A DNA stretch of 64,000 nucleotides from Weeksellaceae bacterium (GTDB taxonomy: Bacteria; Bacteroidota; Bacteroidia; Flavobacteriales; Weeksellaceae): the NCBI GenBank assembly GCA_949788275.1, contig OX460916.1:2790001-2854000 (forward strand), written 5' to 3'. A program made the translations under genes and the position numbers. Below the pieces are notes generated by a model. The model did not search any database. It saw nothing but the letters and a program-made list of their open reading frames with translations, and had not been told where the DNA came from. Shown here piece after piece: positions 18,909-28,031 of the stretch; position 1 is the first letter of the stretch; every line of letters starts with the position of its first letter.

Positions 18909-19442
18909 TTTGTTTGCTTTTTTTCTTTTACAAAAATAACCAAACTTTTAAAATCAATCGAATTTACGCTCTTGCCTTTTTCAACTATCAACATTTATAA
19001 ACATAATAGTTATTTAATTTATTTTAAATTTTTAAAAAAAGAAAAAATAGGTTGTATTAGTTAGCACTGTTAATATGTGTATAACTATTGGACGATTAAT
19101 TTTACATAGGTATAATCAACAAAATATTCTTTGTATTTTTGTTTTAAAATGAATAGGTTAGTTAGGCTATCAACAATTTTGGTTTTCTGTTAATCAACAA
19201 CCTTTGTTTATAACTTGATTGGGTAAAACTGCTCATAAGCATGTGTACATCTTTTACCCCGAAATGAAAAGTTTGTCTTGACTCGTATCGATTAATTTCT
19301 AAGCAGAAATACGAATGAATATTCCAAATTTTTTCATCAAAAACTTATTAGAATTAATGACCCATCTGTTAACATTTTGTGTAGATAGGTTAACGTTTGA
19401 TTTACAATTATTTAAAACAAAACATAGAAAAGAGCTGTTAAT
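18909..19442. other. Long divergent intergenic region between pgk and rpiB
   Basis: This AT-rich stretch of 534 bp has no gene I can support. At 19221-19259 an outer 8-bp pair GGGTAAAA/TTTTACCC encloses a hairpin TGCT-CATA-AGCA (19230-19241) and a small palindrome ATGTGTACAT (19241-19250), which could fold as a three-way junction. Closer to rpiB, two GTTAAC palindromes (19368-19373 and 19389-19394) lie 21 bp apart on the same face of the helix. Both could be regulatory; neither is proven. Confidence 0.4.
18931..18957 (-). promoter_or_regulatory. Putative Bacteroidetes-type promoter of pgk
   Basis: On the minus strand a -7 element TATTTTTG (complement of 18931-18938) is preceded by TTG (complement of 18955-18957) with a 16-base spacer. 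The consensus in this phylum is TTG-N17-23-TAnnTTTG, so the spacer is one base short. It lies 23 bp upstream of the pgk start. Confidence 0.5.
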
Positions 19443-19877
19443 ATGATGAAAATTGCCATCGGATCGGACCATGCCGGGTATGAATATAAGGCCAAATTGG
19501 TGACCTTGTTAACAAGTAAAGGAATTGATGTACAGGACTTTGGAACGTTCTCAACAGAAAGTGTTGATTACCCCGATTTTGCACATCCTACAGCATCGGC
19601 TGTAGAAAACGGAGAAGCCGATTTCGGTATCCTTATTTGCGGAAGCGCACAAGGGGTAACCATGACGGCCAATAAGCATCAAGGAATTCGTGCAGCCCTT
19701 TGTTGGATGACGGATATCGCTAAACTAGCACGTCAACACAACGATGCCAATGTGTTAACACTTCCTGCGCGTTTTATCGCTTACGAATACGCCGAAGAAA
19801 TTGTTGAAACATTTCTTGCAACCCCTTTTGAAGGGGGAAGACACCAAGGACGTGTAGATAAAATAGCCTGTCAATAA
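19443..19877 (+). CDS. rpiB: Ribose-5-phosphate isomerase B
   Basis: A 144-residue RpiB/LacAB-family isomerase that interconverts ribose 5-phosphate and ribulose 5-phosphate. The motifs are intact: SDHAGYEYK at the N-terminus, the active-site Cys in LICGSAQGVTMTANK, the following GIRAALCW, and NDANVLTLPARFI. Normal length for the family. Two adjacent ATG codons (19443 and 19446) are possible starts. The gene has its own terminator and a very long leader region. Confidence 0.95.
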   Translation: MMKIAIGSDHAGYEYKAKLVTLLTSKGIDVQDFGTFSTESVDYPDFAHPTASAVENGEADFGILICGSAQGVTMTANKHQGIRAALCWMTDIAKLARQHNDANVLTLPARFIAYEYAEEIVETFLATPFEGGRHQGRVDKIACQ

Positions 19878-19897
19878 TAGACATCGATATACAAAAG

Positions 19898-19925
19898 AAA
19901 AGCGCTGGTTATCGGCGCTTTTTTT
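19898..19925 (+). terminator. Terminator of rpiB
   Basis: AAAGCGC pairs with GCGCTTT around a nine-base loop and is followed by a T run. It starts about 20 bp after the rpiB stop codon. Confidence 0.8.
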
Positions 19926-20006
19926 ATGCCTTTCACTTTTATCTATCGAAGCAACCCTCACCCATTTTACATTAAAATGTTCCTTCTATTATAGTAGACT
20001 TCAATT

Positions 20007-20123
20007 GGGCGCACCCTTTCAGGTCGGGCTATTCGCTAAATCTTTGGTGGGCAACAACTTCGGTGCAATACAATTTTGTTTTAGATCTGCCCACCAAAGG
20101 ATATCGCTACTATCCCTTGCGCA
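20007..20123 (+). repeat. Structured intergenic repeat, copy B
   Basis: This copy starts GGGCGCACCCTTTCAGGT, continues CGGGCTATTCGCT, has the longest internal hairpin of the family (arms 20039-20053 and 20088-20102, AATCTTTGGTGGGCA with TGCCCACCAAAGGATAT, one bulged G) and ends CGCTACTATCCCTTGCGCA. Its first 31 bases are identical to those of copy D on the other strand at 30409-30379. It lies downstream of the rpiB terminator. Confidence 0.85.
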
Positions 20124-20445
20124 GCTTTGGTTTTTAACAAGGAAATTGACGGCTTTAATTCCCTCTCACGAACGTTTAAAACACATTTTTTATAGTCCAT
20201 AGCATCAAAAGGATCTCTTAATAACCATTTATCGTTCTTCTTTTAGCTTAGAAAGGAAGTCTTAACGTTCCATAAAGTCAAATAAAGAAAACCAGAATAA
20301 TATAGACGAAATCCAAGGTTTCAAACAGATGTTGATAACCCTGAAAATAGGTTGTTAATTTGCTGTAATAGATGGTTTTATGTTGTTTTTTTAAATGTTA
20401 ATTAACACGATAATACAAATAAAATAAGGGTTAGTTACGCATAAA
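20124..20445. other. Intergenic region, no gene seen
   Basis: The sequence between repeat copy B and the rnr promoter is AT-rich. No open frame with family similarity, RNA gene or strong hairpin was recognised. Confidence 0.5.
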
Positions 20446-20478
20446 TTGTTATATTCGGGCATGGTTGTTATACCTTTG
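20446..20478 (+). promoter_or_regulatory. Bacteroidetes-type promoter of rnr
   Basis: TTG at 20446-20448 and a perfect -7 element TACCTTTG at 20471-20478 are separated by 22 bp, within the 17-23 range known for Flavobacterium. Transcription would start near 20485 and give a leader of about 125 bases before the rnr ATG. Confidence 0.7.
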
Positions 20479-20610
20479 CAGAAAGAATGATTAATTATGA
20501 ACAGTTTATCAATACTTATTAAATAAACAATGAGTATCAACCAATTAAAACACCAACTTATTAACTGTTTAAAACGAGTGGCCTAAGGGTTGCTCATCGA
20601 AAAGAACAAT

Positions 20611-22773
20611 ATGCCAAAAAAGAATTATAAAAATAATAACCGTACAAAACGTGAAAAATCAATCACCAAGTACTCCAAAGCGATTATAGAGGTTTTATTG
20701 CAAAACCCCAAGAAAGCGATGAATCACAAACAGATTTCATCGGCCTTAGATTTAACCAACCGTATTGAAATAGAATTACTGATTAAGAACTTAACAAGCT
20801 TATTGGCTGATAAGAAATTAATGGAAGTTAATCCAGGGCAATACAAAATGAATACCGAGTTAAATTCGTTGGAAGGAACCATTGATTTAACAGCTTCCGG
20901 AAATGCCTATGTAAAAGTAGAAGAATTAGAGGAGGATGTATTTATTCAAAAAGGGAAAACCAAGCATGCCTTACAAGGCGATAGCGTTCGAATTTTTGTG
21001 TACCCTAAAAAATCAAAAACGTCGACCAAGAACGAAGGCGAAGTTCTTGAGATTATCCAACGAAACAAAACTGAATTTATCGGGATATTTGAGTTGGGGA
21101 AAAGTGGTAACTTCGGTTTTGTATCGATGCAAAACGGAAACCACGATTTCTTTGTACCCAAAGAAAAATTCAATGGGGCAAAGCCCGGAGAAAAAGTCGT
21201 TGTACAATTCACCAGCTGGCCCGACGATTCAAACTCACCCTTTGGGAAAATTACCCAAGTTTTAGGGGATCCCGACGATACGTCGGTGGAAATTCATGCC
21301 ATTCTATTGGAATATGGACTTCCGGAGAAATTCCCCGAAGAAGTGGAGCGTGAAGCAGAAGAATTAGATACGGCTATCGATGAAGCAGAAGCGGCAAAAC
21401 GCCGTGATATGCGTGCCATAACCACCTTCACCATTGACCCAAAAGATGCCAAAGATTTTGATGATGCTTTATCTATTCGTCAATTAGAAAATGGAAATTG
21501 GGAAATTGGGGTACACATTGCCGATGTTACCCATTACGTACAACCGGGTTCTTTAATTGAAAAAGAAGCCTATCACCGAGCAACTTCGGTGTATTTAGTA
21601 GACCGCGTTGTTCCAATGCTTCCAGAAGCCTTATCCAATGTGGCTTGTTCATTGCGACCAAATGAGGATAAGTATACCTTTTCGGGTGTTTTTGAAATGA
21701 ACGACAAGGCTGAAATCGTAAACACATGGTTTGGTCGAACGGTTACTCACTCCGATCGTCGTTTTACTTACGAAGAAGCTCAAGAAATTATTGAAGGAGC
21801 CGAAGGCGATTACAAAACAGAAATTTTAAAACTAGATACGTTAGCCAAGTTAATGCGCCAAGAACGCATGGATGTTGGGGCCGTAAATTTTGATAAAATT
21901 GAAGTAAAATTTAATTTAGACGATGATCATAATCCGATCGGGATCTTCTTTAAAATAGGAAAAGATGCCAATAAATTAATTGAGGAATTTATGTTGTTAT
22001 GCAACAAAAAAGTTTCTGAATTTATTAGTTTAGATAAAAAAGGGAAAGAGAATAAGAATACGTATGTGTATCGTATTCACGATGATCCCAATCCCGAAAA
22101 ATTACTCGATTTAAAGAATTTTATTCGTCAGTTCGACTATCAACTAGAAGTAGGGGATCGTCAAACAACCATTAAATCATTGAATAAATTATTAGCCGAT
22201 GTTAAAGGCAAACCCGAAGAGAATATGATTGAGACTTTAGCGATGCGCTGTATGTCGAAAGCCAAATACTCAACGGAAAACATTGGCCATTACGGGCTAG
22301 CATTTGATTACTATACCCATTTTACATCACCTATTCGACGTTACCCTGATATGATGGCTCACCGCCTTCTACAGGATTACTTAGATGGTAAAAAATCGCC
22401 AACGGCTGATGTCTATGAAGAAAAATGTAAACACAGTTCTTCTCGAGAAAAAATTGCATCGGAAGCCGAGCGCGAATCGATTAAATTTATGCAGGTTAAA
22501 TATATGTTGCAATACGTTGGTCAAACGTTTGATGCATTTATTACCGGCGTTCAAGAGTACGGCTTATTTGTAGAAATCCCAGAAACACGTTGTGAAGGAT
22601 TAATTAGAAGCCGTTACATGGAAGGAGATCATTATTATTTCGATGAAAAAAATCATGCTTTAGTTGGAAAACGAAAAGGTAAGAAATATCAATTAGGGGG
22701 AGCTATTAAAATTAAAGTGGTGAGTGCCGACCTATTAAAGAAACAATTGGATTTTGAATTAGTTGATGAATAG
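20611..22773 (+). CDS. rnr: Ribonuclease R
   Basis: A 720-residue 3'-5' exoribonuclease of the RNB family. The N-terminal winged-helix region (about 15-75) is followed by cold-shock domains, the RNB catalytic domain with the Asp cluster DPKDAKDFDDA (276-286), the FTSPIRRYPDMMAHRLL motif, and a C-terminal S1 domain (VQEYGLFVEIPE). It degrades structured RNA, including damaged rRNA and mRNA. I chose ATG at 20611 (MPKKNYKNNN) rather than a TTG seven codons upstream. The Lys/Asn-rich N-terminus is normal for the family. Confidence 0.96.
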   Translation: MPKKNYKNNNRTKREKSITKYSKAIIEVLLQNPKKAMNHKQISSALDLTNRIEIELLIKNLTSLLADKKLMEVNPGQYKMNTELNSLEGTIDLTASGNAYVKVEELEEDVFIQKGKTKHALQGDSVRIFVYPKKSKTSTKNEGEVLEIIQRNKTEFIGIFELGKSGNFGFVSMQNGNHDFFVPKEKFNGAKPGEKVVVQFTSWPDDSNSPFGKITQVLGDPDDTSVEIHAILLEYGLPEKFPEEVEREAEELDTAIDEAEAAKRRDMRAITTFTIDPKDAKDFDDALSIRQLENGNWEIGVHIADVTHYVQPGSLIEKEAYHRATSVYLVDRVVPMLPEALSNVACSLRPNEDKYTFSGVFEMNDKAEIVNTWFGRTVTHSDRRFTYEEAQEIIEGAEGDYKTEILKLDTLAKLMRQERMDVGAVNFDKIEVKFNLDDDHNPIGIFFKIGKDANKLIEEFMLLCNKKVSEFISLDKKGKENKNTYVYRIHDDPNPEKLLDLKNFIRQFDYQLEVGDRQTTIKSLNKLLADVKGKPEENMIETLAMRCMSKAKYSTENIGHYGLAFDYYTHFTSPIRRYPDMMAHRLLQDYLDGKKSPTADVYEEKCKHSSSREKIASEAERESIKFMQVKYMLQYVGQTFDAFITGVQEYGLFVEIPETRCEGLIRSRYMEGDHYYFDEKNHALVGKRKGKKYQLGGAIKIKVVSADLLKKQLDFELVDE

Positions 22774-22815
22774 TAATTCATCAATTAATCTTATCTTGCA
22801 CCCCTTATTCAAGTG

Positions 22816-23514
22816 ATGGAATTAATTTTATCAGCGATACTTATAGGCTTTTTATTAAGCACAATTTTAATTGGACCGGTCTTTTTCTTGTTAATTGAAA
22901 CAAGTATACGAAGAAGTTGGAAATCGGCTGTTGTGCTTGATTTAGGTGTTATTGCAGCCGATTTATTGTGTATTTCGGCGGCTTACTTTGGTAGTAAAGA
23001 CTTTGCCCTTTATGTGACGTCTCATCCCAAATTTTACCGCATATACATCATGGCGGGATTCTTTGTTTTGATCTACGGTATTTTTATGTACTATTCCAAA
23101 CCAAAGCTGCACCTAGACGCAAACCAACAACAGGTTATTAGTAACAATTACTTAAGAACATTTTTTAATGGATTCATAATGAATATGTTAAATATTGGTG
23201 TAATTGTCTTTTGGTTTGTGATTGTTTCGTCGATTATGATTAAGTACCCCGAACCAAGCGATTTTATGCTTTATATAGGGATTGTTTTATTAACCTATTT
23301 TATGATCGACCTGGTCAAGATCTTCTTAGCCGGTAAATTACAAAAACGCATCACCGATGAGAAAGTATTTCAGATTCGAAAAGGCGTAGGGATTTGTTTA
23401 TTAATCTTTGGAATTATCATCTCCTTGAAAGGTTTTGGATTCTTTAAAGAGATCGATCAAAAAATTGAAAACCAATTAATTCAACAACCCATTCAACAGG
23501 GCAAGATTCGATAA
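22816..23514 (+). CDS. LysE/RhtB family exporter
   Basis: A 232-residue membrane protein with about six hydrophobic segments. The family motif GPVFFLLIETSIRRSWKSA near residues 17-35 corresponds to the GPN..v...s...G hallmark of LysE-type amino-acid exporters. The last roughly 25 residues are polar and Gln-rich. The start is ATG at 22816 (a GTG lies directly before it). It follows rnr after about 40 bp and may be cotranscribed. Substrate unknown; export of an amino acid or derivative is inferred from family. Confidence 0.8.
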   Translation: MELILSAILIGFLLSTILIGPVFFLLIETSIRRSWKSAVVLDLGVIAADLLCISAAYFGSKDFALYVTSHPKFYRIYIMAGFFVLIYGIFMYYSKPKLHLDANQQQVISNNYLRTFFNGFIMNMLNIGVIVFWFVIVSSIMIKYPEPSDFMLYIGIVLLTYFMIDLVKIFLAGKLQKRITDEKVFQIRKGVGICLLIFGIIISLKGFGFFKEIDQKIENQLIQQPIQQGKIR

Positions 23515-23536
23515 TTCAACACCTATTTATAAAAAC

Positions 23537-23566
23537 AAAAAAAGCATTCATACGAATGCTTTTTTT
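23537..23566. terminator. Bidirectional terminator between lysE-like gene and glycosyltransferase
   Basis: GCATTC pairs with GAATGC around ATAC, extended by seven A residues on the left and seven T residues on the right. The two flanking genes converge, so it can end transcription from both sides. Confidence 0.9.
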
Positions 23567-23570
23567 GTTT

Positions 23571-24569
23571 TTAGGTCGACGCTATTAGGTCGATTATTTT
23601 TTGTAAAACGATTTCTTGTGAAAGCTGTTGAAAGTAATCGACGCCTTCAAATTCTTTGGGATCTTTCCCAAAAATAGACGTTGGACGTATGGTCATCGTT
23701 TCGTCTTGAATAACGTGATCCATCGATTGGCCATAGCCCAAGAAGCCTGCATAAGGATGGGTTCCTCCCCAAATGGAAATCGTTTTTGTCCCCATTAAAG
23801 AAGCCAAATGCATATTGGCACTATCCATGGAGATCATCCATGGCAATTGCGCTATCTTCTCCAATTCCTCTTTAAACGACATGGTACCCGCTAACGAATG
23901 AATATTGGGATGCAGTGCTTCCCATTTTTTTAATTCTTCCTTTTCATCTTTCCCACCCCCAAATAGATAAACGGTATACCCTTTTTCGGCTAACGATTGG
24001 GCGATGTATTTCATTTTTTCCAAGGGATACATCTTACTCTTAAAAGCAGCATAAGGCGCAATTCCAATGGCTTTATCTTCTTTATTTGGCCGTGGTTTTA
24101 AACCATGCGATAGGGTGAATGAAAAGCCTAGTTTTCTAAATACATCGGCATAGCGTTCGGTGGTTAATTTTAAGGGCTGAAAACGTCTATTGGTTTGTGA
24201 AACCAGTGCTTTTTTCTCGGCTCTTCCTTTATCCAACGTCGCTGTTTTGGTGCCGTTTAAACGAAATAAGGCTGTAATTACTTTCGAACGAATAACATTG
24301 TGTAAATCGGCCACATAATCAAAGTTATAAACCACCAATTCTTTGTACAGTTTATAAAGCCCCCAAAAACCTTTGTAGTGATTGTTCAGATCAACCCCAA
24401 TAAAATGAATGGAAGGAAATTGTTGAAAGATCGTTTCCATAAACGGTCTCGAAGCCACATAAATCTCTACATGAGGATGTTGCTCAATCAATTCCTGAAG
24501 AACAGGAGCGATCATGGTGACATCACCCAAAGCGGAGAAACGCAAGACAAGGATTTTCTTTTTCGTCAT
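23571..24569 (-). CDS. Glycosyltransferase family 9 (heptosyltransferase-like)
   Basis: A 332-residue GT-B glycosyltransferase of family 9. The N-terminal RFSALGDVTM motif matches the FxGDxxx loop of ADP-heptose:LPS heptosyltransferases, and the C-terminal nucleotide-sugar region has GIAPYAAFKSKMYP and DSANMHLASLMGTKTISIWG. The gene lies 12 bp after sufE on the same strand. It probably adds a core sugar to lipopolysaccharide or lipooligosaccharide in the cytoplasm. The acceptor cannot be told. Confidence 0.88.
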   Translation of the reverse strand: MTKKKILVLRFSALGDVTMIAPVLQELIEQHPHVEIYVASRPFMETIFQQFPSIHFIGVDLNNHYKGFWGLYKLYKELVVYNFDYVADLHNVIRSKVITALFRLNGTKTATLDKGRAEKKALVSQTNRRFQPLKLTTERYADVFRKLGFSFTLSHGLKPRPNKEDKAIGIAPYAAFKSKMYPLEKMKYIAQSLAEKGYTVYLFGGGKDEKEELKKWEALHPNIHSLAGTMSFKEELEKIAQLPWMISMDSANMHLASLMGTKTISIWGGTHPYAGFLGYGQSMDHVIQDETMTIRPTSIFGKDPKEFEGVDYFQQLSQEIVLQKIIDLIAST

Positions 24570-24581
24570 GTTGGTTATCGC

Positions 24582-25007
24582 TTAGGAATTTACTTTCGAT
24601 TGAAAAGCAATGGCATAAAACTTAAATTGTTTTACCATGGCTAATAAACCGTTGGCGCGTGTTGGCGACAAGAATTCCGATAAACCAATTTCTTTAATAA
24701 ATTCGGTATCCGATGCGAGAATATCCAGAGGTGCTTGACCGTCGTACATACGCACTAATAAAGCGGCAATTCCTTTGGGAAGAATCGCATTACTATCGGC
24801 TTTGAAGAAAATTTTACCATCGTTTATTTCGGCATCCAACCAAACGGAAGACTGACAACCTTTGATTATTTTATCATCTGTTTTCGCTTCTTCTGGAATA
24901 GCATCTAACCCTCTCCCTAATTCGATAAGGTATTCATAACGTTGTTCCCAATCGTCGAAGAAAGAGAATTCGTCAACGATTTCATTTTGAATTTCTTTAA
25001 TTTTCAT
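24582..25007 (-). CDS. sufE: SufE family sulfur-acceptor protein
   Basis: A 141-residue SufE homologue. The sulfur-accepting Cys51 lies in KGCQSSVWLDAE, the same position as in the E. coli protein, and LPKGIAALLVRMYDGQ matches the family core. SufE takes persulfide sulfur from the cysteine desulfurase SufS for Fe-S cluster assembly. The other suf genes are not in the window. It shares an operon with the downstream glycosyltransferase, apparently without functional link. Confidence 0.93.
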   Translation of the reverse strand: MKIKEIQNEIVDEFSFFDDWEQRYEYLIELGRGLDAIPEEAKTDDKIIKGCQSSVWLDAEINDGKIFFKADSNAILPKGIAALLVRMYDGQAPLDILASDTEFIKEIGLSEFLSPTRANGLLAMVKQFKFYAIAFQSKVNS

Positions 25008-25171
25008 CTTACAAATTTACTAAGATTTTTTACGACTAGGGTTCTTTCCATGGAATACTTTGTTGGCATGGAAGGTGTTGGTTATGAATGCTTAATATTG
25101 ACTTAAGATTGTTGATGGATGTTTACGCATTGGCAAAACCCCTCTACATTTGATTTTTAATCCAGTAGATT

Positions 25172-27154
25172 ATGCGTCCTACATTCCCATCATCATGGCG
25201 TCGTTACGCTTTACTTATAAATTTTATCGCCTTATTTTTAGGGCTTTCATTTTTGGTACGCTTGGCCTTTTCCTTTTGGATTCGAACAGAATTGGATTGG
25301 CATCCCTTAGCGGTTATACGAACGGTTGTCACCGGTTTATTTTACGATTTAGGCGTTCTTTCATTTTTCACCTTACCAATCGTTTTTTATATTGCAATTC
25401 TTCCCCATAAATGGGTGAATTCATGGATCGATAAACTCCTTATTTACGGTGGGTTTTCGCTATTAATGCTTCTATTTAGTTTTACTTTTTTTGCCGAAGT
25501 CACATTCTGGGAAGAATTCAAAAGTCGTTTCAATTTTATTGCGGTTGATTACTTAATTTACACCTATGAAGTGGTGAAAAATATCCAAGAATCTTATCCA
25601 CTTTCGGTGTTGATAAGTGGTGTTCTGCTTTTTTCAACAAGCATTGTTTATGTGTTTTACAAGCGAGGTGTTTTTAAGGCAACACTCTATTATACTGCAT
25701 TATTACGAACAAAGTTCCTCGTTCTTACCGTCAATTTAATCATGGTATTCGGTTTTATTGGTATGGTTGATAACGCCCAAGCCGAATGGTCACCGAATCG
25801 GTATAACAATGAAATTTCGAAAGCAGGGATCTATTCTTTTTTTGCCGCTTTTCGAAGTAATCACCTCGATTTTGAATCCCATTATTTAACCATGGACAAG
25901 GACAAAGCATTTGCATTGGTCAAAGAAACGTTAAACGATTCATTAACGACATTCGAGAAGGGCTCAGCCAATCCTCTAAGACGAAAAATAGCTCAACCAA
26001 TCTTTGGCCCCGAAGAAAAGCCCAATGTTATTTTTGTGCTCATGGAAAGTATGAGTGCCTCTTTTATGCAAGCCTATGGGGGAACGGGCAATTTAACACC
26101 CCATCTCGATGCTTTGCAGCAAGAAGGTCTGGCTTTTACCGATATGTATGCCAATGGAACACGAACCGTAAGAGGGATGGAAGCCGTTGTTTTATCGATT
26201 CCACCAACGCCTGGAAATAGCATTGTTAAAAGACCCAATAACACAGATTTATACACCATTTCCACTATTTTTAAAGCAAAAGGGTATACCAATAGCTTCT
26301 TCTATGGCGGCGATGGTTACTTCGATAATATGAATGCCTTCTTTGGAGGGAATGGCTTCATCATTTACGACCGAGGTCGAGGCAGTATTTTGAGTGAAAA
26401 AATAAAAACAACCCGCCATCAAATCACCGATCAAGAAGTTACTTTTGAAAATGCGTGGGGTATTTCAGATGAGGATATTTTCGCCAAAGAATTGAAAGTA
26501 GCGGATGTAGCCTATGCCAAAAAACAACCCTTTTTTCATTTCGTTATGACCACTTCTAACCATAAGCCCTATACTTATCCCGATGGGAAAATCGATATTC
26601 CTTCCGGGAGTGGGCGTGATGGTGCCGTTAAATATGCCGATTATGCTGTAGGGGAACTCATTCGACAAGCTAAAACCAAACCTTGGTTTAAAAACACCGT
26701 TTTTATTTTTATAGCAGACCATTGTGCCAGCAGTGCTGGAAAAGACGAAATCGATGTTAAAAACCACCATATTCCGGCTATTATTTATAATTTACCCCAA
26801 CAAAAACCCTTGAAATTCGCCAAAGAAGTTGCTCAAATCGATATTTTTCCAACCCTTTTTTCTTTGTTTAACTGGTCATATACCAGTCAATTTTATGGAA
26901 AAAATGTATTAGATTCGTCTTATAAAGAACGTTCATTTATAGGAACATATATAAAACTAGGTTACAAAGAAAAAAACAAGGTAATGATCTTGGCCGATCA
27001 AAAGAAAGTTCACCAATCGAACTATGATTATCAGCGTAAAGTGTTAACGCCTCAAGCGATTAATCCATTGTTGTTGAATAAATCAATTGCCTATTATCAA
27101 ACAGCCGATTATCTTTTTCAAAACCATTTATTGAATGCAAACCATGAAGATTGA
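25172..27154 (+). CDS. LTA synthase-like phosphoglycerol/phosphoethanolamine transferase (sulfatase fold)
   Basis: A 660-residue membrane enzyme. Five hydrophobic segments in residues 10-200 are followed by an extracytoplasmic alkaline-phosphatase/sulfatase-fold domain (about 285-600). Key elements are NVIFVLMESMSASFMQAYGG (metal-binding Glu), NGTRTVRGMEAVVLS with the nucleophile Thr, FFYGGDGYFDNMNAFF, and FIADHCASSAGK with metal-binding Asp-His. LtaS family enzymes move glycerol phosphate (or phosphoethanolamine in relatives) from a phospholipid to a polymer or glycan. A -7 element TACATTTG lies at 25145-25152. The gene overlaps a diacylglycerol-kinase-like gene, which would suit recycling of the diacylglycerol product. 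Confidence 0.88.
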   Translation: MRPTFPSSWRRYALLINFIALFLGLSFLVRLAFSFWIRTELDWHPLAVIRTVVTGLFYDLGVLSFFTLPIVFYIAILPHKWVNSWIDKLLIYGGFSLLMLLFSFTFFAEVTFWEEFKSRFNFIAVDYLIYTYEVVKNIQESYPLSVLISGVLLFSTSIVYVFYKRGVFKATLYYTALLRTKFLVLTVNLIMVFGFIGMVDNAQAEWSPNRYNNEISKAGIYSFFAAFRSNHLDFESHYLTMDKDKAFALVKETLNDSLTTFEKGSANPLRRKIAQPIFGPEEKPNVIFVLMESMSASFMQAYGGTGNLTPHLDALQQEGLAFTDMYANGTRTVRGMEAVVLSIPPTPGNSIVKRPNNTDLYTISTIFKAKGYTNSFFYGGDGYFDNMNAFFGGNGFIIYDRGRGSILSEKIKTTRHQITDQEVTFENAWGISDEDIFAKELKVADVAYAKKQPFFHFVMTTSNHKPYTYPDGKIDIPSGSGRDGAVKYADYAVGELIRQAKTKPWFKNTVFIFIADHCASSAGKDEIDVKNHHIPAIIYNLPQQKPLKFAKEVAQIDIFPTLFSLFNWSYTSQFYGKNVLDSSYKERSFIGTYIKLGYKEKNKVMILADQKKVHQSNYDYQRKVLTPQAINPLLLNKSIAYYQTADYLFQNHLLNANHED

Positions 27155-28013
27155 TTTTATTGTCAACCCCAATTCGGGTAAAGGAAAACACCGTATAACC
27201 CAAAGCGATATCCAAAATTGGTTAGGAGACCAATACAACCTTACCGTTCATTATACCACCCATCAATACCATGCAAAACAATTGGTGAAAGATGCCATTG
27301 CGACCAATCCCGACATTATTGTGGCTTGCGGTGGTGATGGAACCATCAATGAAGTCGCTTCGGCAATGATTGGTCATTCTATTCCCCTTGGAATTATTCC
27401 CTGTGGTTCTGGAAATGGATTAGCCACCAATTTAGGGCTACCCAAAGATCCTCAAAAAGCCATTGAAATTATTAAACGATTTAAAATTCAGTTAATTGAT
27501 GCTGGGCAAGTTGGGGAGGAGTATTTTTTCAGCAACCTCGGTTTTGGAATTGATGCCGAAGTCATTAAACGCTACGAGCAAAAGCAGAAAAGAACCATTT
27601 CAGGCTATGTCGATGCCTCGTTAAAGAGTGTACTTCATTACAAAGCCAAGAAATTTAATGTCAAGGTAGATGGGGAAGTGTTCGATAAAGCGTTTTATTA
27701 TTTATTCTGTTCCAATTCCAATATGGCGGGTTACGGCATATCATTTACGCCAACAGCTAGTTTATCAGACGGAATTCTCGATTTGTTGATGGTGGAAGAT
27801 TTATCCATGTTAGAGCAAGTTTATTTCTCAATGCTAGTGCTCACAAAGCAGATAGAGCGGTTAGAGAAAGCGACCTACAAACAAGTAAAAGCCTTTTCTT
27901 TGTGCACACAAGAAACCGAAATCACCTACCAATTAGATGGTGAATTTAAAACCATTCAGGCCTCAACACTTCATGTCAATGTGGTAGAAGGCGCATTAAA
28001 AGTAATCGTATAA
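27144..28013 (+). CDS. Diacylglycerol/lipid kinase family protein (YegS/DgkB-like)
   Basis: A 289-residue kinase of the DAGK catalytic family. The N-terminus has FIVNPNSGKGK, the nucleotide-binding GGDGT lies in VACGGDGTINEVASAM, and the substrate loop is IPCGSGNGLATNLGLP. ATG at 27144 (MKIDFIVNP) is chosen over an ATG three codons earlier; either way the gene overlaps the end of the LTA-synthase-like gene by 11-20 bases, so translation is probably coupled. It phosphorylates diacylglycerol or a similar lipid. It could equally be a sphingolipid-related kinase, since Bacteroidota make sphingolipids. Confidence 0.88.
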   Translation: MKIDFIVNPNSGKGKHRITQSDIQNWLGDQYNLTVHYTTHQYHAKQLVKDAIATNPDIIVACGGDGTINEVASAMIGHSIPLGIIPCGSGNGLATNLGLPKDPQKAIEIIKRFKIQLIDAGQVGEEYFFSNLGFGIDAEVIKRYEQKQKRTISGYVDASLKSVLHYKAKKFNVKVDGEVFDKAFYYLFCSNSNMAGYGISFTPTASLSDGILDLLMVEDLSMLEQVYFSMLVLTKQIERLEKATYKQVKAFSLCTQETEITYQLDGEFKTIQASTLHVNVVEGALKVIV

Positions 28014-28031
28014 ATACTAATCGGGTAGACT

